DNA of 64,000 nucleotides from Ravibacter sp037191015 (GTDB lineage: Bacteria; Bacteroidota; Bacteroidia; Cytophagales; Spirosomataceae): positions 467,469-531,468 of the forward strand of contig JBBCKD010000031.1 of assembly GCA_037191015.1 (NCBI GenBank), given 5' to 3'. The notes beneath the pieces are model-generated. The model saw only the letters and a program-made list of their open reading frames with translations. It ran no database searches and had not been told where the DNA came from. Shown here in pieces: positions 1 through 8,835 of the stretch (position 1 is its first letter; each line of letters begins with the position of its first letter). Both the position numbers and the translations under genes were made by a program.

Positions 1-1
1 C

Positions 2-250
2 GTCCTGGAAGATCATGTAGTGGTGGTGGCCGACGTGGTATTGAATACCGCCCGGACCATGACTTTCTCGCTCCAGCCCTTCCTGCAGAAAGGCGTCAGG
101 AAACTGCAGGTGGCGGTGGTAGTTGACCGGAGCCACCGGCTATACCCTGTTTCCGCAGATTACGTGGGGTATTCCCTCAGCACGACCATCAACGAGCACG
201 TGCAGGTTATTCTCAGCAAACCGGATCAGGAAGGCGCTTATCTCCAGTAA
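2..250 (+). CDS. pyrR: PyrR-like phosphoribosyltransferase, C-terminal part
   Basis: The reading frame is open from the first bases of the window, so only the last 82 residues are seen. The segment VVADVVLNTARTM matches the PRPP-binding loop of type I phosphoribosyltransferases, although the usual second Asp (VVDDVLNTGRT) is replaced here by Val. The following VDRSHRLYPVSADYVGYSLS is characteristic of PyrR, the pyrimidine operon attenuator/uracil phosphoribosyltransferase. In Bacteroidota, PyrR relatives may act only as enzymes; which applies here cannot be judged from the fragment. The stop lies 13 bases before the flavin reductase start, so the two may be cotranscribed. Confidence 0.8.
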   Translation, partial: VLEDHVVVVADVVLNTARTMTFSLQPFLQKGVRKLQVAVVVDRSHRLYPVSADYVGYSLSTTINEHVQVILSKPDQEGAYLQ

Positions 251-263
251 AATACCGTTCGGA

Positions 264-1139
264 ATGAAAAGCATCAGACCAGAAGATGCGGGTGCCCGGT
301 CTTTCTACCAGTATATGACCAGTGCAGTAGCCCCGAGGCCCATAGCCCTGGTCAGTACGGTCGATCAGTCGGGACATATCAACCTGAGTCCTTTCAGCTT
401 CTTCAATTATGTAGGGATCGACCCTCCGATCGTAGTATTCGCCCCTAATAAGCGGGCTTCGGACAACTCTTACAAGCATACGGTATTAAACCTGAAAGAA
501 GTACCTGAAGCTGTTGTCAATCTCGTAGACAGCAACATGGTGCAGCAGGTATCCCTGGCGTCATCAGCGTACGAAAGAGATATCAATGAGTTTGATAAAG
601 CGGGTCTCACTCCGGTCCCTTCGCTGGTGGTTACCCCTCCGCGGGTGCAGGAATCGCCCGGTCATCTTGAATGCAGGGTACTTGAGATAACGGAGATCGG
701 CAGCATGAGCCTGGTAATTGCCGAGGTAGTAATGGCCCATTTCTCCGAGCGGATTCTTGATAGCAAAGGGCGAATAGACATGCTCAAAACCCGGTGGGTC
801 GGCCGTGCGGGAGGCGACTGGTATAGTACTTCCGGCAGGGAAACACTATTTGAAGTACCGCGCCCTACGAAGGGCATCGGTATCGACGCATTGCCCCTGT
901 CAGTACAGCGTTCGGCCATCCTGACCGGCAACGAGCTCGGAATACTGGGCAGCGCCGCGGAACTCCCCGATCAAAACGAGGTCAGGCAATACGGTTACCA
1001 CGCACTGATAGCAAGCTTCAGGGAGCAGACGCAGGGAGCATGTGAGAACTTCAATGAGCTCCTTCACATCAGGGTAAAAGAGCTTCTCGCCGAAGGCAAT
1101 GTACAGGAGGCGCTTCTCGCTGCATTTCAATCCCATTGA
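264..1139 (+). CDS. flavin reductase family protein (FMN-binding split barrel)
   Basis: A 291-residue protein of the DIM6/NTAB flavoreductase type. The N-terminal half holds the family's core: SAVAPRPIALVSTVD (about residues 20-34), then NLSPFSFFN and PPIVVFAPN, which form the FMN pocket in relatives. Members reduce FMN or use bound flavin; the physiological substrate is unknown. ATG at 264 was chosen because homology begins a few residues later; the frame stays open upstream to 123, but that part overlaps pyrR and looks unlike protein. The C-terminal 70 residues are helical and less conserved. Confidence 0.85.
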   Translation: MKSIRPEDAGARSFYQYMTSAVAPRPIALVSTVDQSGHINLSPFSFFNYVGIDPPIVVFAPNKRASDNSYKHTVLNLKEVPEAVVNLVDSNMVQQVSLASSAYERDINEFDKAGLTPVPSLVVTPPRVQESPGHLECRVLEITEIGSMSLVIAEVVMAHFSERILDSKGRIDMLKTRWVGRAGGDWYSTSGRETLFEVPRPTKGIGIDALPLSVQRSAILTGNELGILGSAAELPDQNEVRQYGYHALIASFREQTQGACENFNELLHIRVKELLAEGNVQEALLAAFQSH

Positions 1140-1241
1140 TCAGTCTTCACAACCGGTCGCCATATTTAACAGGCGGATGCACCCTGTTTCGTTTAATTTT
1201 CCGTATTTTTAACGAGCGTTCAAATTAACCATTTCAAGATC

Positions 1242-1547
1242 ATGAGTTTTAATTCAAAACATCTGGCCACGTTCATTATAGGAGCCGCTGCCGGCGTTGC
1301 GCTACATAAATACCTGCAGACAGAAGACGGCGAAAAGCTGCTGGAAGATCTTAAATCCAAAGCAAGCGACCTGAAAGGAGAAGCTGAGGAAGCGCTCGAC
1401 AAAGCTCCCGAGTATTTCGAGGAGCTCAGGAACAAAGGAGCAGAAACACTGAAAACAAATTTCCCGGATGCTGATAAGTTCCTGAGAGATCTGCTTCAAA
1501 ACATCACGGGTAAAAAGTCGGGCGCTACCGGAGAAAGTCCTGCGTGA
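1242..1547 (+). CDS. YtxH domain small membrane-anchored protein
   Basis: 101 residues. One hydrophobic segment near residues 9-24 (ATFIIGAAAGVALHKYL) is followed by a charged helical stretch with LKSKASDLKGEAEEALDK spacing, then a Gly/Ser/Lys tail. This layout is typical of the YtxH family, small general-stress or envelope proteins of unknown biochemical role in Bacteroidota and Firmicutes. It stands alone between the flavin reductase and the transporter. The upstream TATTTTTA is a 7/8 match to the -7 box. Confidence 0.75.
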   Translation: MSFNSKHLATFIIGAAAGVALHKYLQTEDGEKLLEDLKSKASDLKGEAEEALDKAPEYFEELRNKGAETLKTNFPDADKFLRDLLQNITGKKSGATGESPA

Positions 1548-1654
1548 TAACCGGCAGATCGCCCCGGCATTGAACAAAGGTGTCAGGAACTGATAAAGCA
1601 GATCCCGGCACTTTTTTTCCGTATACCATTATAATTTCTCCGAATAGTCGACGA

Positions 1655-2713
1655 ATGCCCAGCAACCGCCTGCTCCAGACCTTATTAATCATCCTTTGTT
1701 TATCGCTGATTCTTTACCTGGGGCGAAGTGTGCTGGTACCGATCAGCTTCGGGCTTTTTATAAGCCTGCTGCTCTACCCTGTCTGTAGCTGGCTCGAACG
1801 GAAAGGGATGGGAAGGGCGCTGGCCATAATTGTAAGCCTGTTAATTCTGCTGGTACCTATCGCCTTCCTGGTAACGCTTCTTGTATTGCAGGTGCTGAAC
1901 CTGCGGGATTACTTCCCCGACCTGCAGGTCAAGCTGCTCGGGCTGGCCAACGAAATCAGCGTATATGCAGAACAGACTTTCGGGATAGAAAAGGGCAAAT
2001 GGCGCATCTGGGCTACACAGGGAGTGGAAAATTCCATACAATCGATTTTCGGTTTTGCCCGGAACACGCTGCAGGCCTCTCTTTCCGGAACCGTGCTGCT
2101 GATCATTATCCCTGTTTACAGCTTTCTTATCCTCTACGGCCGCGAACGGCTGGTTCGCGTCGCCGAGATGCTGGCTCCCCAGTCGTTGAAAGGCCGGCTC
2201 AGGGAGATCCTGCACAAAGCGGTGAACTCCTATGCGCAGTTTATCAAAGGTATGGCAACGGTTTACCTGATTGTGGGGATCCTGAACAGTACAGGTCTTC
2301 TCATCCTGGGCATCCCCAATGCTATTTTCTTCGGGTTTATCGCGTCAATCCTGACATTCATTCCCTATATCGGCATCATGATCGGCGCGCTGCTTCCTAT
2401 CATCATTTCCTGGACGCTGTACGATTCGGTCTATTACCCGCTGGGGGTTATAGCTATTTATACGCTTGTACAATATCTCGAAGCCAACCTCATTTTCCCC
2501 TGGGCAGTGAGCCAGCGTATCAACCTGAGCACGCTCAGCACGCTCGTCGCCATTTTTGTAGGCGGCCTGCTGTGGGGTGCGGCAGGCATGATCCTTTTCG
2601 TACCATACATGGCAATAGCCCGTATCATTGCCGACCAGGTAGAAGGCGGCGAAGCCCTGGCAATCCTGCTTGGAGACGACCCGCTTCCTGATCCCGAAGC
2701 CGGCCATCTCTGA
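1655..2713 (+). CDS. AI-2E family transporter
   Basis: 352 residues with about eight hydrophobic segments, in the order expected for the AI-2E/PerM family (PF01594): paired helices at the N terminus, a soluble middle region (about residues 80-130), and a C-terminal block rich in GIPNAIFFGFIASILTFIPY and GGLLWGAAGMILFVPYMA. Family members export small molecules or act as Na+/H+ antiporters (TqsA, YdiK), so the substrate is not predictable. ATG at 1655 places the first transmembrane helix about 6 residues in; an in-frame GTG at 1580 would add a 25-residue non-hydrophobic leader and seems less likely. The stop lies two bases from the stop of the convergent YbjQ gene. Confidence 0.85.
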   Translation: MPSNRLLQTLLIILCLSLILYLGRSVLVPISFGLFISLLLYPVCSWLERKGMGRALAIIVSLLILLVPIAFLVTLLVLQVLNLRDYFPDLQVKLLGLANEISVYAEQTFGIEKGKWRIWATQGVENSIQSIFGFARNTLQASLSGTVLLIIIPVYSFLILYGRERLVRVAEMLAPQSLKGRLREILHKAVNSYAQFIKGMATVYLIVGILNSTGLLILGIPNAIFFGFIASILTFIPYIGIMIGALLPIIISWTLYDSVYYPLGVIAIYTLVQYLEANLIFPWAVSQRINLSTLSTLVAIFVGGLLWGAAGMILFVPYMAIARIIADQVEGGEALAILLGDDPLPDPEAGHL

Positions 2714-2715
2714 AT

Positions 2716-3036
2716 TTACTCTATCGAAACGGCAGTCCCGTTCGCGCTTACCATCAGCATAGACCCGTTGTTCCCTATTGTTTCGTAATCGAGATCGACG
2801 CCGATAACAGCATTAGCGCCCAACCGCTGAGCCTGTTCTACCATTTCCTTCACAGCTATGCTTTTCGCCTCCCTCAGCCCCTGCTCATAAGCACCGGCCC
2901 TTCCTCCTACCACATCGCGGATCCCTGCAAAAAAGTCTTTTACGATATTGGCTCCGATGATAGCCTCGCCATTGACCAGACCGATATACCTGACAATCTT
3001 TTTTCCTTCGACATTGGGCGTGGTCGTTACTAACAT
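2716..3036 (-). CDS. YbjQ family protein (UPF0145)
   Basis: 106 residues, matching the usual family length. The pattern VRYIGLVNGEAIIGANIVKD, then GGRAGAYEQGLREAKSIAV and QRLGANAVIGVDLDYE, is that of YbjQ/heavy-metal-binding-like domain proteins, which form pentamers in solved structures and have no settled function. The ATG at 3036 follows an A-rich stretch typical of Bacteroidota initiation; upstream in-frame codons reach 3105 but precede the homology. Convergent with, and nearly abutting, the AI-2E transporter gene. Confidence 0.85.
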   Translation of the reverse strand: MLVTTTPNVEGKKIVRYIGLVNGEAIIGANIVKDFFAGIRDVVGGRAGAYEQGLREAKSIAVKEMVEQAQRLGANAVIGVDLDYETIGNNGSMLMVSANGTAVSIE

Positions 3037-3188
3037 ATTTTTGGTGATTAAGGTTGATTGAATTTCTATACGAATATATTCAAATGCACCGGTATCTCCC
3101 TTCAATTATGTTCAATGGAAAAATGGCTTTATGAAGATGTTTAAAAGGCACACAAACTGTTGCATCGATTTTAATCAAGGAATGCTTT

Positions 3189-4169
3189 TTAATCAAAGCT
3201 CATATACGGGACTATCAGGTCAAGAAATCCGGGCGTCACGCTTATCACTTTCTCCAGGTCTTCTCTCGACCGGTACGCGCCGTGCTGCTCCCTGTAACGA
3301 ATAATCGCCTCCGATAGCTTCCGGTTGCTGCGCGCATAGGGATGCCGGAGAAAATGTTCTAAAGATACCTGGTTGACGGATATTCTGCGCGGCGGTGTCA
3401 ATACCAATGCATACTGCTTTAGCTGTGAAAGCGCTACAGAATCCAGCCCGTAAATTTGGGGGTACTGGCTTTGAGAATGAAAGCCCCCCAATGAGTTCCT
3501 GTAGTTGAGAATAGTTTTAGCTCTTACCGAACCAATACCTTTTAACCGTTTCAACAGTATGGTGTCGGCCTTATTGATATCAAAGGGGACAATTGTCTGA
3601 GCATAACCCTGATCAGACGCCTGTAGTCTTTCCCTGGCAGGTCCGGAATAAGCTTGGGCTGTCTTGTTGCCTGTCGCCCGCTTGCCCGCAGGCCCTGTAT
3701 CCGGCGGGAGGTAATCAGCGCCTATCCTGATATAGGGTTCAATCTTCCTGTATAAATCAGGCGGAAAGTCATATATGCGGTTAAGGTCTTCTTTTTTACG
3801 AAATGCTCCCCCTTTCTCGCGGAAAGTCGCTATCCTGCGGGCCAGAAACCGCGGGATTCCCAGGCTCTCCATCTCTGCCTGTGTAGCGGTATTAGGATCA
3901 AACTCTTTCAGGGTAATGACCGGGGGCTGCCCTTGTAATCCGGCAGCCGAATTTTCTTTTTTCCCTGATGCAATAGCCTTTACCAGGCTATCCAGGAAAA
4001 TCTTCTCTTCCGCTATCTCTTTCGGAGTTCTGCGAAAAAGATAGTGTTTGAAAAATACAGGGAATAGCAAAACCATTGCCGATATAATCAACAGGCCGGC
4101 AATGCCACGTGCTTCTTTCGGGGAAACCGAAAAAAAATCCTGGAGGAATCGATTTATCCGGAAAAACAT
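3189..4169 (-). CDS. membrane-anchored helix-hairpin-helix (ComEA-like) protein
   Basis: 326 residues. One transmembrane segment (about 23-41) is followed by three helix-hairpin-helix repeats: residues 90-147 (FDPNTATQAEMESLGIP...RRIATFREKGG), 196-253 (FDINKADTILLKRLKGIG...AKTILNYRNSLGGF) and 264-323. The family binds DNA without sequence preference; ComEA uses one such repeat for DNA uptake at the membrane. Triple-repeat forms are common in Bacteroidota, but a role in natural transformation here is inference. No competence genes are nearby. Confidence 0.85.
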   Translation of the reverse strand: MFFRINRFLQDFFSVSPKEARGIAGLLIISAMVLLFPVFFKHYLFRRTPKEIAEEKIFLDSLVKAIASGKKENSAAGLQGQPPVITLKEFDPNTATQAEMESLGIPRFLARRIATFREKGGAFRKKEDLNRIYDFPPDLYRKIEPYIRIGADYLPPDTGPAGKRATGNKTAQAYSGPARERLQASDQGYAQTIVPFDINKADTILLKRLKGIGSVRAKTILNYRNSLGGFHSQSQYPQIYGLDSVALSQLKQYALVLTPPRRISVNQVSLEHFLRHPYARSNRKLSEAIIRYREQHGAYRSREDLEKVISVTPGFLDLIVPYMSFD

Positions 4170-4326
4170 AGCGAAAGCTTAAAGTATAGTAAATACACTC
4201 CTATCAGAAAAAAGAAGCCGTCGTTTCAAACAGGCTGGAAGCAGTCAAAAAGGACACGGTGACCGGAGTTCCTGAACATTCGTATAGTATGTAATATCAT
4301 TGACTAATCAGCGCATCAGTAAAGTG

Positions 4327-5214
4327 TCAGCCGCCACCTGCGAGAGAAGCCCTGATCTCTTCCACAAAGGCGATCTCTACATCGACAAAATCGGCGATTT
4401 CAGAAATAGTAAACCGGCCGGTTAGCAAAAGATTACGGACTACTTCCGTTTTACCTTCTGTTTTTCCTTCCAATTTACCTTCCTTTCTACCCTTTACCTC
4501 ACCCTTAATGAAAAACGGGTCATTCTCCTCCCGAAAAAATTTTGTGACGGTTTCCATGATCTTATTGAATTCTTTAACCAAGTTACGTAATTGAATAATG
4601 ATTCGCAATTGCTGCAGGTACTGGTTCTCAGCAAAATCGCTTTGTGATGACTTTGTTACTTCCGATACGACAGCCTGTAATACCTCCTGGGGATCTTCTT
4701 CGCCGAAGTCACCCAGAACGGCCAGGATCTTTTCTTCAGGGTGTTTTGAAGAGAGGAACAACTGATACGGAATGCTCCTCAGCGTAATAAGGGTATAACT
4801 GTATCTCAGATCAGGGCTCTCGATGCTTACCGGCATTGTCGAAGCACTGTCTCCTAAATATATCACATATTGTCTGACAGGTAATATGTAAATCTGTTCA
4901 GCCATCACCCTGTATTCCAGCATCCGATAGGCCATCTTCGGCTCACTGCGGGTTTGCACTTCGATATGCAAAATGAAAGTATCTCCCCGCTTATCGGTTA
5001 CTTTTCGAAGAAAATCCACTTCCTTTTGCTGTGTAACCTGAATTTTGCCGGGGAGGTCCCTGCTGTGTACAATTTCTATTCCAATTACTTTCTCGATGAT
5101 TCCCGGCAGCGCAGCTTTCATGTTCTCCCGCCAGATTTTATCGTATTGACTATTTTGCCTGGGTTCTTCACCACCGTAGCCGGGCTTGTTGCCGGAACTT
5201 TTATTTTTAGTCAT
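4327..5214 (-). CDS. Rpn-like PD-(D/E)XK nuclease family protein
   Basis: 295 residues. The N-terminal half has the Rpn (recombination-promoting nuclease/PDDEXK transposase-like) core: YDKIWRENMKAALPGIIEKV, KEVDFLRKV with Asp67, and ILHIEVQT with Glu85 and Gln87, the E-x-Q form of the PD-(D/E)XK site. The C-terminal segment 238-257 is a degenerate Lys/Gly/Glu repeat (KGRKEGKLEGKTEGKTE) found in this family. ATG at 5214 starts just before the conserved region; 35 in-frame codons upstream look random. Rpn proteins stimulate recombination in E. coli, and some act in phage defence; its role here is unknown. Divergent from glyQS. Confidence 0.8.
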   Translation of the reverse strand: MTKNKSSGNKPGYGGEEPRQNSQYDKIWRENMKAALPGIIEKVIGIEIVHSRDLPGKIQVTQQKEVDFLRKVTDKRGDTFILHIEVQTRSEPKMAYRMLEYRVMAEQIYILPVRQYVIYLGDSASTMPVSIESPDLRYSYTLITLRSIPYQLFLSSKHPEEKILAVLGDFGEEDPQEVLQAVVSEVTKSSQSDFAENQYLQQLRIIIQLRNLVKEFNKIMETVTKFFREENDPFFIKGEVKGRKEGKLEGKTEGKTEVVRNLLLTGRFTISEIADFVDVEIAFVEEIRASLAGGG

Positions 5215-5264
5215 GATATGGTACAGTATGTAAAGCGTCGGCTCAAAACTAAGGAAAAAATGGT

Positions 5265-5272
5265 TAGCTTTG
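5265..5272 (+). promoter_or_regulatory. predicted -7 box of glyQS
   Basis: TAGCTTTG fits TAnnTTTG exactly. Transcription would begin near 5279, giving a leader of about 65 bases, and this excludes translation from the in-frame ATG at 5263. No clear -33 TTG is seen at the usual distance. Confidence 0.4.
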
Positions 5273-5343
5273 CACCGCGTAAAACAGCAAATTGCTTTAC
5301 TGCAAAGAGTTTCAGTCAAAAAGTAGAAATAAGTTTACAGGTT

Positions 5344-6798
5344 ATGTCGTCGGCTCCTGCTACCTCTCTTCAGGATATTATATCTCACGCCAAAGAATAT
5401 GGCTTCGTGTTCCCCTCGTCAGAAATTTACGACGGTCTCCAGGCCGTTTACGACTACGGGCAAAATGGTGTTGAGCTGAAAAACAGCCTGAAGAGCGCCT
5501 GGTGGAAAGCCATGACCCAGCTGCACGATAACATTGTAGGGATCGATGCCGCTATTTTCATGCATCCGCTTACCTGGAAAGCCTCCGGGCATGTCGACGG
5601 GTTCAACGATCCGATGATCGATAATAAAGATTCCAAAAAAAGATATCGTGCGGACCAGCTGCTTGAAGGCAAGGCCGAGGAATATGCAAACGCCGGCCAG
5701 CCTGAAAAAGCTGCTGCGCTGCTTGCTGAAATGGGCCGCCTTCTGGGAGCTGAGAACCTTGACGGGGTAAGAGAGCTGATCATAGCTGAAGGTATTGTCT
5801 GCCCGGTCTCCAAAACAGCCAACTGGACGGACGTAAGACAATTCAACCTTATGTTCAGTACCCAGGTAGGATCGGTAGCGGAAGACGCCAGCCTGATTTA
5901 CCTGAGACCTGAAACTGCTCAGGGTATTTTCGTAAACTTCCTGAATGTTCAGAAAAGCGGCAGGATGAAAGTCCCTTTCGGAATTGCCCAGATAGGAAAA
6001 GCTTTCCGGAACGAAATTGTGGCGCGCCAGTTCACCTTCCGTATGCGCGAATTCGAGCAGATGGAAATGCAGTTCTTTGTGAGACCCGGCTCGGAAATGG
6101 ATTGGTATGAGTCCTGGAAGGAGCAGCGGCTCAGGTTCCACAAAGCAATCGGCTTGCCTGCTGAAAAGCTGCAATATCACGACCACGAAAAGCTGGCCCA
6201 CTATGCCAATGCTGCTGTCGATATCGAGTTTCAGTTCCCGTTCGGCTTCCGGGAAATAGAGGGGATCCACTCGCGTACGGATTTTGACCTCAAAAATCAC
6301 CAGGAGCTATCTAAAAAGAAACAGCAATACTTCGACCCGGAGATCAACCAGAACTACATTCCTTATGTAGTGGAGACTTCGGTAGGAGCGGATCGTCTTT
6401 TCCTCGCGGTTTTCTGCAACGCATTTACCAGGGAGGCCGACGGCGAGAAGGAGCGGGTATATCTGAAATTCCACCCTGCGCTCGCCCCTGTAAAAGCAGC
6501 AGTTTTACCGCTGGTGAAGAAAGACGGCCTCGCCGAAAAAGCGCAGGAAATAACGAAATCCCTGAAGTCGTCATTCAGAACCGTATATGATGACAACGCC
6601 GCTATAGGTAAACGCTATACCCGCCAGGACCTGATCGGCACGCCATTTTGTATAGCAGTCGACTACCAGACCATGGAAGACGATACAGTGACCATCAGGC
6701 ACAGGGATACTACCCAACAGGAGCGGGTGCCTGTCTCCCAGCTGAAAGAAAAGATAGGCCACGAGGTCTCACTGGAAAGGATCCTTGAAGCGATCTGA
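5344..6798 (+). CDS. glyQS: glycine--tRNA ligase (alpha2 type)
   Basis: 484 residues; charges tRNA-Gly in the cytoplasm. Class II landmarks are present: LRPETAQGIF at about 187-196, the motif 2 region AFRNEIVARQFTFRMREFEQ at 220-239, motif 3 with ETSVGADRL at 344-352, and an anticodon-binding domain from about 377 (LAPVKAAVLPL). The single-chain dimer type fits Bacteroidota. ATG at 5344 gives the normal N terminus (SSAPATSLQDIISHAKEYGFVFPSSEIYDG region). Earlier in-frame ATGs run into the divergent Rpn gene and lie before the predicted promoter. Confidence 0.97.
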   Translation: MSSAPATSLQDIISHAKEYGFVFPSSEIYDGLQAVYDYGQNGVELKNSLKSAWWKAMTQLHDNIVGIDAAIFMHPLTWKASGHVDGFNDPMIDNKDSKKRYRADQLLEGKAEEYANAGQPEKAAALLAEMGRLLGAENLDGVRELIIAEGIVCPVSKTANWTDVRQFNLMFSTQVGSVAEDASLIYLRPETAQGIFVNFLNVQKSGRMKVPFGIAQIGKAFRNEIVARQFTFRMREFEQMEMQFFVRPGSEMDWYESWKEQRLRFHKAIGLPAEKLQYHDHEKLAHYANAAVDIEFQFPFGFREIEGIHSRTDFDLKNHQELSKKKQQYFDPEINQNYIPYVVETSVGADRLFLAVFCNAFTREADGEKERVYLKFHPALAPVKAAVLPLVKKDGLAEKAQEITKSLKSSFRTVYDDNAAIGKRYTRQDLIGTPFCIAVDYQTMEDDTVTIRHRDTTQQERVPVSQLKEKIGHEVSLERILEAI

Positions 6799-6820
6799 GA
6801 CAGCAGCTCCCGCTTTTTCC

Positions 6821-7333
6821 CTATCTCCCGAAATCATCCTGGACACGCACGATATCGTCTTCGTCTGACGGGTTGGCGGCGTCGGTATGCTGCCAGATCT
6901 CGGCCACGATACCGTACTCATCTACCCCGATCAGCCTATGGCGTTCTCCTTTGTTGAGGCTGATCACATCGCCGGCCGACAGGCTGCGCGCAGGAGTTTC
7001 CTCGTCCGTATCGCTCACCACTATTGCGGCGCTCCCGCCGATCACTTTCCATATCTCCGCACGACGGTGATGATACTGCCACGAAAGCCTCTTACCGGGG
7101 GCGACCAAAAGAATTTTGGGACTTAGTTTGTCAAAGCCGTCAAAATCGCTCAAGGACAGGTGTGAAAAGAAAGTTTCGATAAACTTCGGAGCCTGCTTTT
7201 CCTCCAGAACCAAAAATCCCCCCCAGGGCCTGTCCTGGTCTGTATTGACAATCGAAAAACCCAGATCCCTGATATAATTCTCAACATAGCCGAAAACTTC
7301 GCTCTTCTCAGTTTGAGCAGGAAATGATTTCAT
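6821..7333 (-). CDS. cupin, mannose-6-phosphate isomerase type II-like
   Basis: 170 residues with one cupin domain. RPWGGF (about 40-45), PGKRLSWQYHHRRAEIW (about 79-95), LSAGDVISLNKGERHRL and YGIVAEIWQH form the metal-binding double motif resembling the C-terminal domain of GDP-mannose pyrophosphorylase/mannose-6-phosphate isomerase fusions. Bacteroidota relatives are often called phosphoheptose or mannose-6-phosphate isomerase; the reaction is not proven for this stand-alone form. Convergent with glyQS, 22 bases apart. Confidence 0.75.
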   Translation of the reverse strand: MKSFPAQTEKSEVFGYVENYIRDLGFSIVNTDQDRPWGGFLVLEEKQAPKFIETFFSHLSLSDFDGFDKLSPKILLVAPGKRLSWQYHHRRAEIWKVIGGSAAIVVSDTDEETPARSLSAGDVISLNKGERHRLIGVDEYGIVAEIWQHTDAANPSDEDDIVRVQDDFGR

Positions 7334-7397
7334 TTCAAAATTTAAGTTTGTTTATAATACTGCCTGCGCCGTGCGGCACACGACCTTTGGTATCAAA

Positions 7398-7428
7398 GGA
7401 AAAAGAGGGACACCTTTAAGTATCCCTC
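7398..7428 (-). terminator. intrinsic terminator of gltA
   Basis: Read on the minus strand, GAGGGATAC and GTGTCCCTC form a 9-base-pair stem (one wobble) with a six-base loop (7405-7428), followed by TTTTTCC. It lies 36 bases past the citrate synthase stop. Confidence 0.75.
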
Positions 7429-7463
7429 CTATTATTATAATGACGTCTATAGAAAAGCAGCTT

Positions 7464-8753
7464 CTACTTCCTCTCTTTCATATCGACAAAATCGCGGTGC
7501 ACCGGACCGGTATAGATCTGCCGGGGCCGGCCTATAGGCTCCTTATTATCGCGCATTTCCTGCCACTGAGCTATCCAGCCCGGCAGGCGCCCTATAGCGA
7601 ACATTACCGTAAACATATTGGTCGGAATGCCCAGCGCCCGGTATATGATCCCTGAATAGAAATCGACATTAGGATAAAGCCTCCTTTTGATAAAATACTC
7701 ATCTTCCAATGCTGCAGTCTCAAGGGCTTTGGCTATATCCAGCACCGGGTCTTTTACACCGAGCTTACCCAACACCTCGTCGGCGGCTTTCTTGATGATT
7801 TTCGCACGCGGGTCAAAGTTCTTGTATACCCTGTGACCGAACCCAAACAACCTGAAACCGCTGTTTTTGTCCTTGGCCATATCTATGTACTTCTGGGTAT
7901 CGCCGCCGTCGGCTTTGATATCTTCCAGCATTTCTATCACCTCCTGGTTCGCCCCGCCGTGCAGTGGTCCCCAAAGGGCCCCTATACCGGCAGATATGGA
8001 TGTATACAAATTCGCCTGGGAAGATCCGACAAGCCTTACCGTAGAAGTAGAGCAATTCTGCTCGTGATCGGCATGAAGAATCAGCAATTTGTTAAGCGCC
8101 TTGGAAACCACCGGATCCACCTCATATCTGTCGACCGGAAGGGCAAACATCATATGGAGGAAATTGGAGCAATAATCCAACGCATTATTAGGGTAATTTA
8201 CCGGATGCCCCTGTGATTTTTTATAAGACCACGTGGCAATAGTAGGCAGCTTTGCAAGCAGCCTGATAATGTGAAGGTCGGTATCGTCTGGTTGCTTGGA
8301 ATCGTATGAGTCGGGATAAAATGCGCTCATTGCGCTTACAAGCGACGAAATGACACCCATCGGGTGCGCATTGACGGGAAATCCTTCGAAGATCTTCCGC
8401 ATATCCTCGTTAACGAGCGTATGAATCCTGATCTTATTTTCGAAATTGCTGTATTCTTCCTCTGTAGGGAGGTCTCCGTATATCAGGAGATAGGCAACTT
8501 CCAGGAAAGTAGCATTTTCCGCCAGATCCTCTATCGAGTAGCCTCTGTAACGGAGGATTCCTTTTTCTCCGTCCAGGAAAGTGATGTTACTTTTGGTAGC
8601 GCCCGTATTCTTGTAGCCGCTATCGAGTGTAATGTAGCCGGTCAGGTCTCTGAGCTTACCGATGTCAAGGGCTTTTTCACCTTCTGACCCTTCCAGGGTA
8701 GGAAACTCGTATTTTTTATCATCAAGAATTATTTCCGCTTTATGATCAGACAT
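7464..8753 (-). CDS. gltA: citrate synthase
   Basis: 429 residues; condenses oxaloacetate and acetyl-CoA in the TCA cycle. Catalytic residues are visible: His265 in WGPLHGGAN, His307 in FGFGHRVYKN and Asp363 in NVDFYSG. The N-terminal 40 residues form the small beta domain of type II, NADH-sensitive hexameric citrate synthases. The length is normal. Its own terminator follows at about 7400, so it is probably monocistronic. Confidence 0.97.
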   Translation of the reverse strand: MSDHKAEIILDDKKYEFPTLEGSEGEKALDIGKLRDLTGYITLDSGYKNTGATKSNITFLDGEKGILRYRGYSIEDLAENATFLEVAYLLIYGDLPTEEEYSNFENKIRIHTLVNEDMRKIFEGFPVNAHPMGVISSLVSAMSAFYPDSYDSKQPDDTDLHIIRLLAKLPTIATWSYKKSQGHPVNYPNNALDYCSNFLHMMFALPVDRYEVDPVVSKALNKLLILHADHEQNCSTSTVRLVGSSQANLYTSISAGIGALWGPLHGGANQEVIEMLEDIKADGGDTQKYIDMAKDKNSGFRLFGFGHRVYKNFDPRAKIIKKAADEVLGKLGVKDPVLDIAKALETAALEDEYFIKRRLYPNVDFYSGIIYRALGIPTNMFTVMFAIGRLPGWIAQWQEMRDNKEPIGRPRQIYTGPVHRDFVDMKERK

Positions 8754-8835
8754 AATATTGTATCAGCTATGAAGATTAAAGTTTATTAAAGAAAGTTCGA
8801 CTGTTAAGTAATGAATGTAAGTTATTGTCAGGCAA

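Noticed and set aside
1999..2691. 230-codon frame inside the AI-2E transporter on the same strand
   Set aside because: Out of frame with a well-supported membrane protein; Arg/His/Pro-rich shadow translation.
5419..6300. 293-codon open frame opposite glyQS
   Set aside because: The glycyl-tRNA synthetase on the other strand is certain, and the shadow frame has no recognisable feature.
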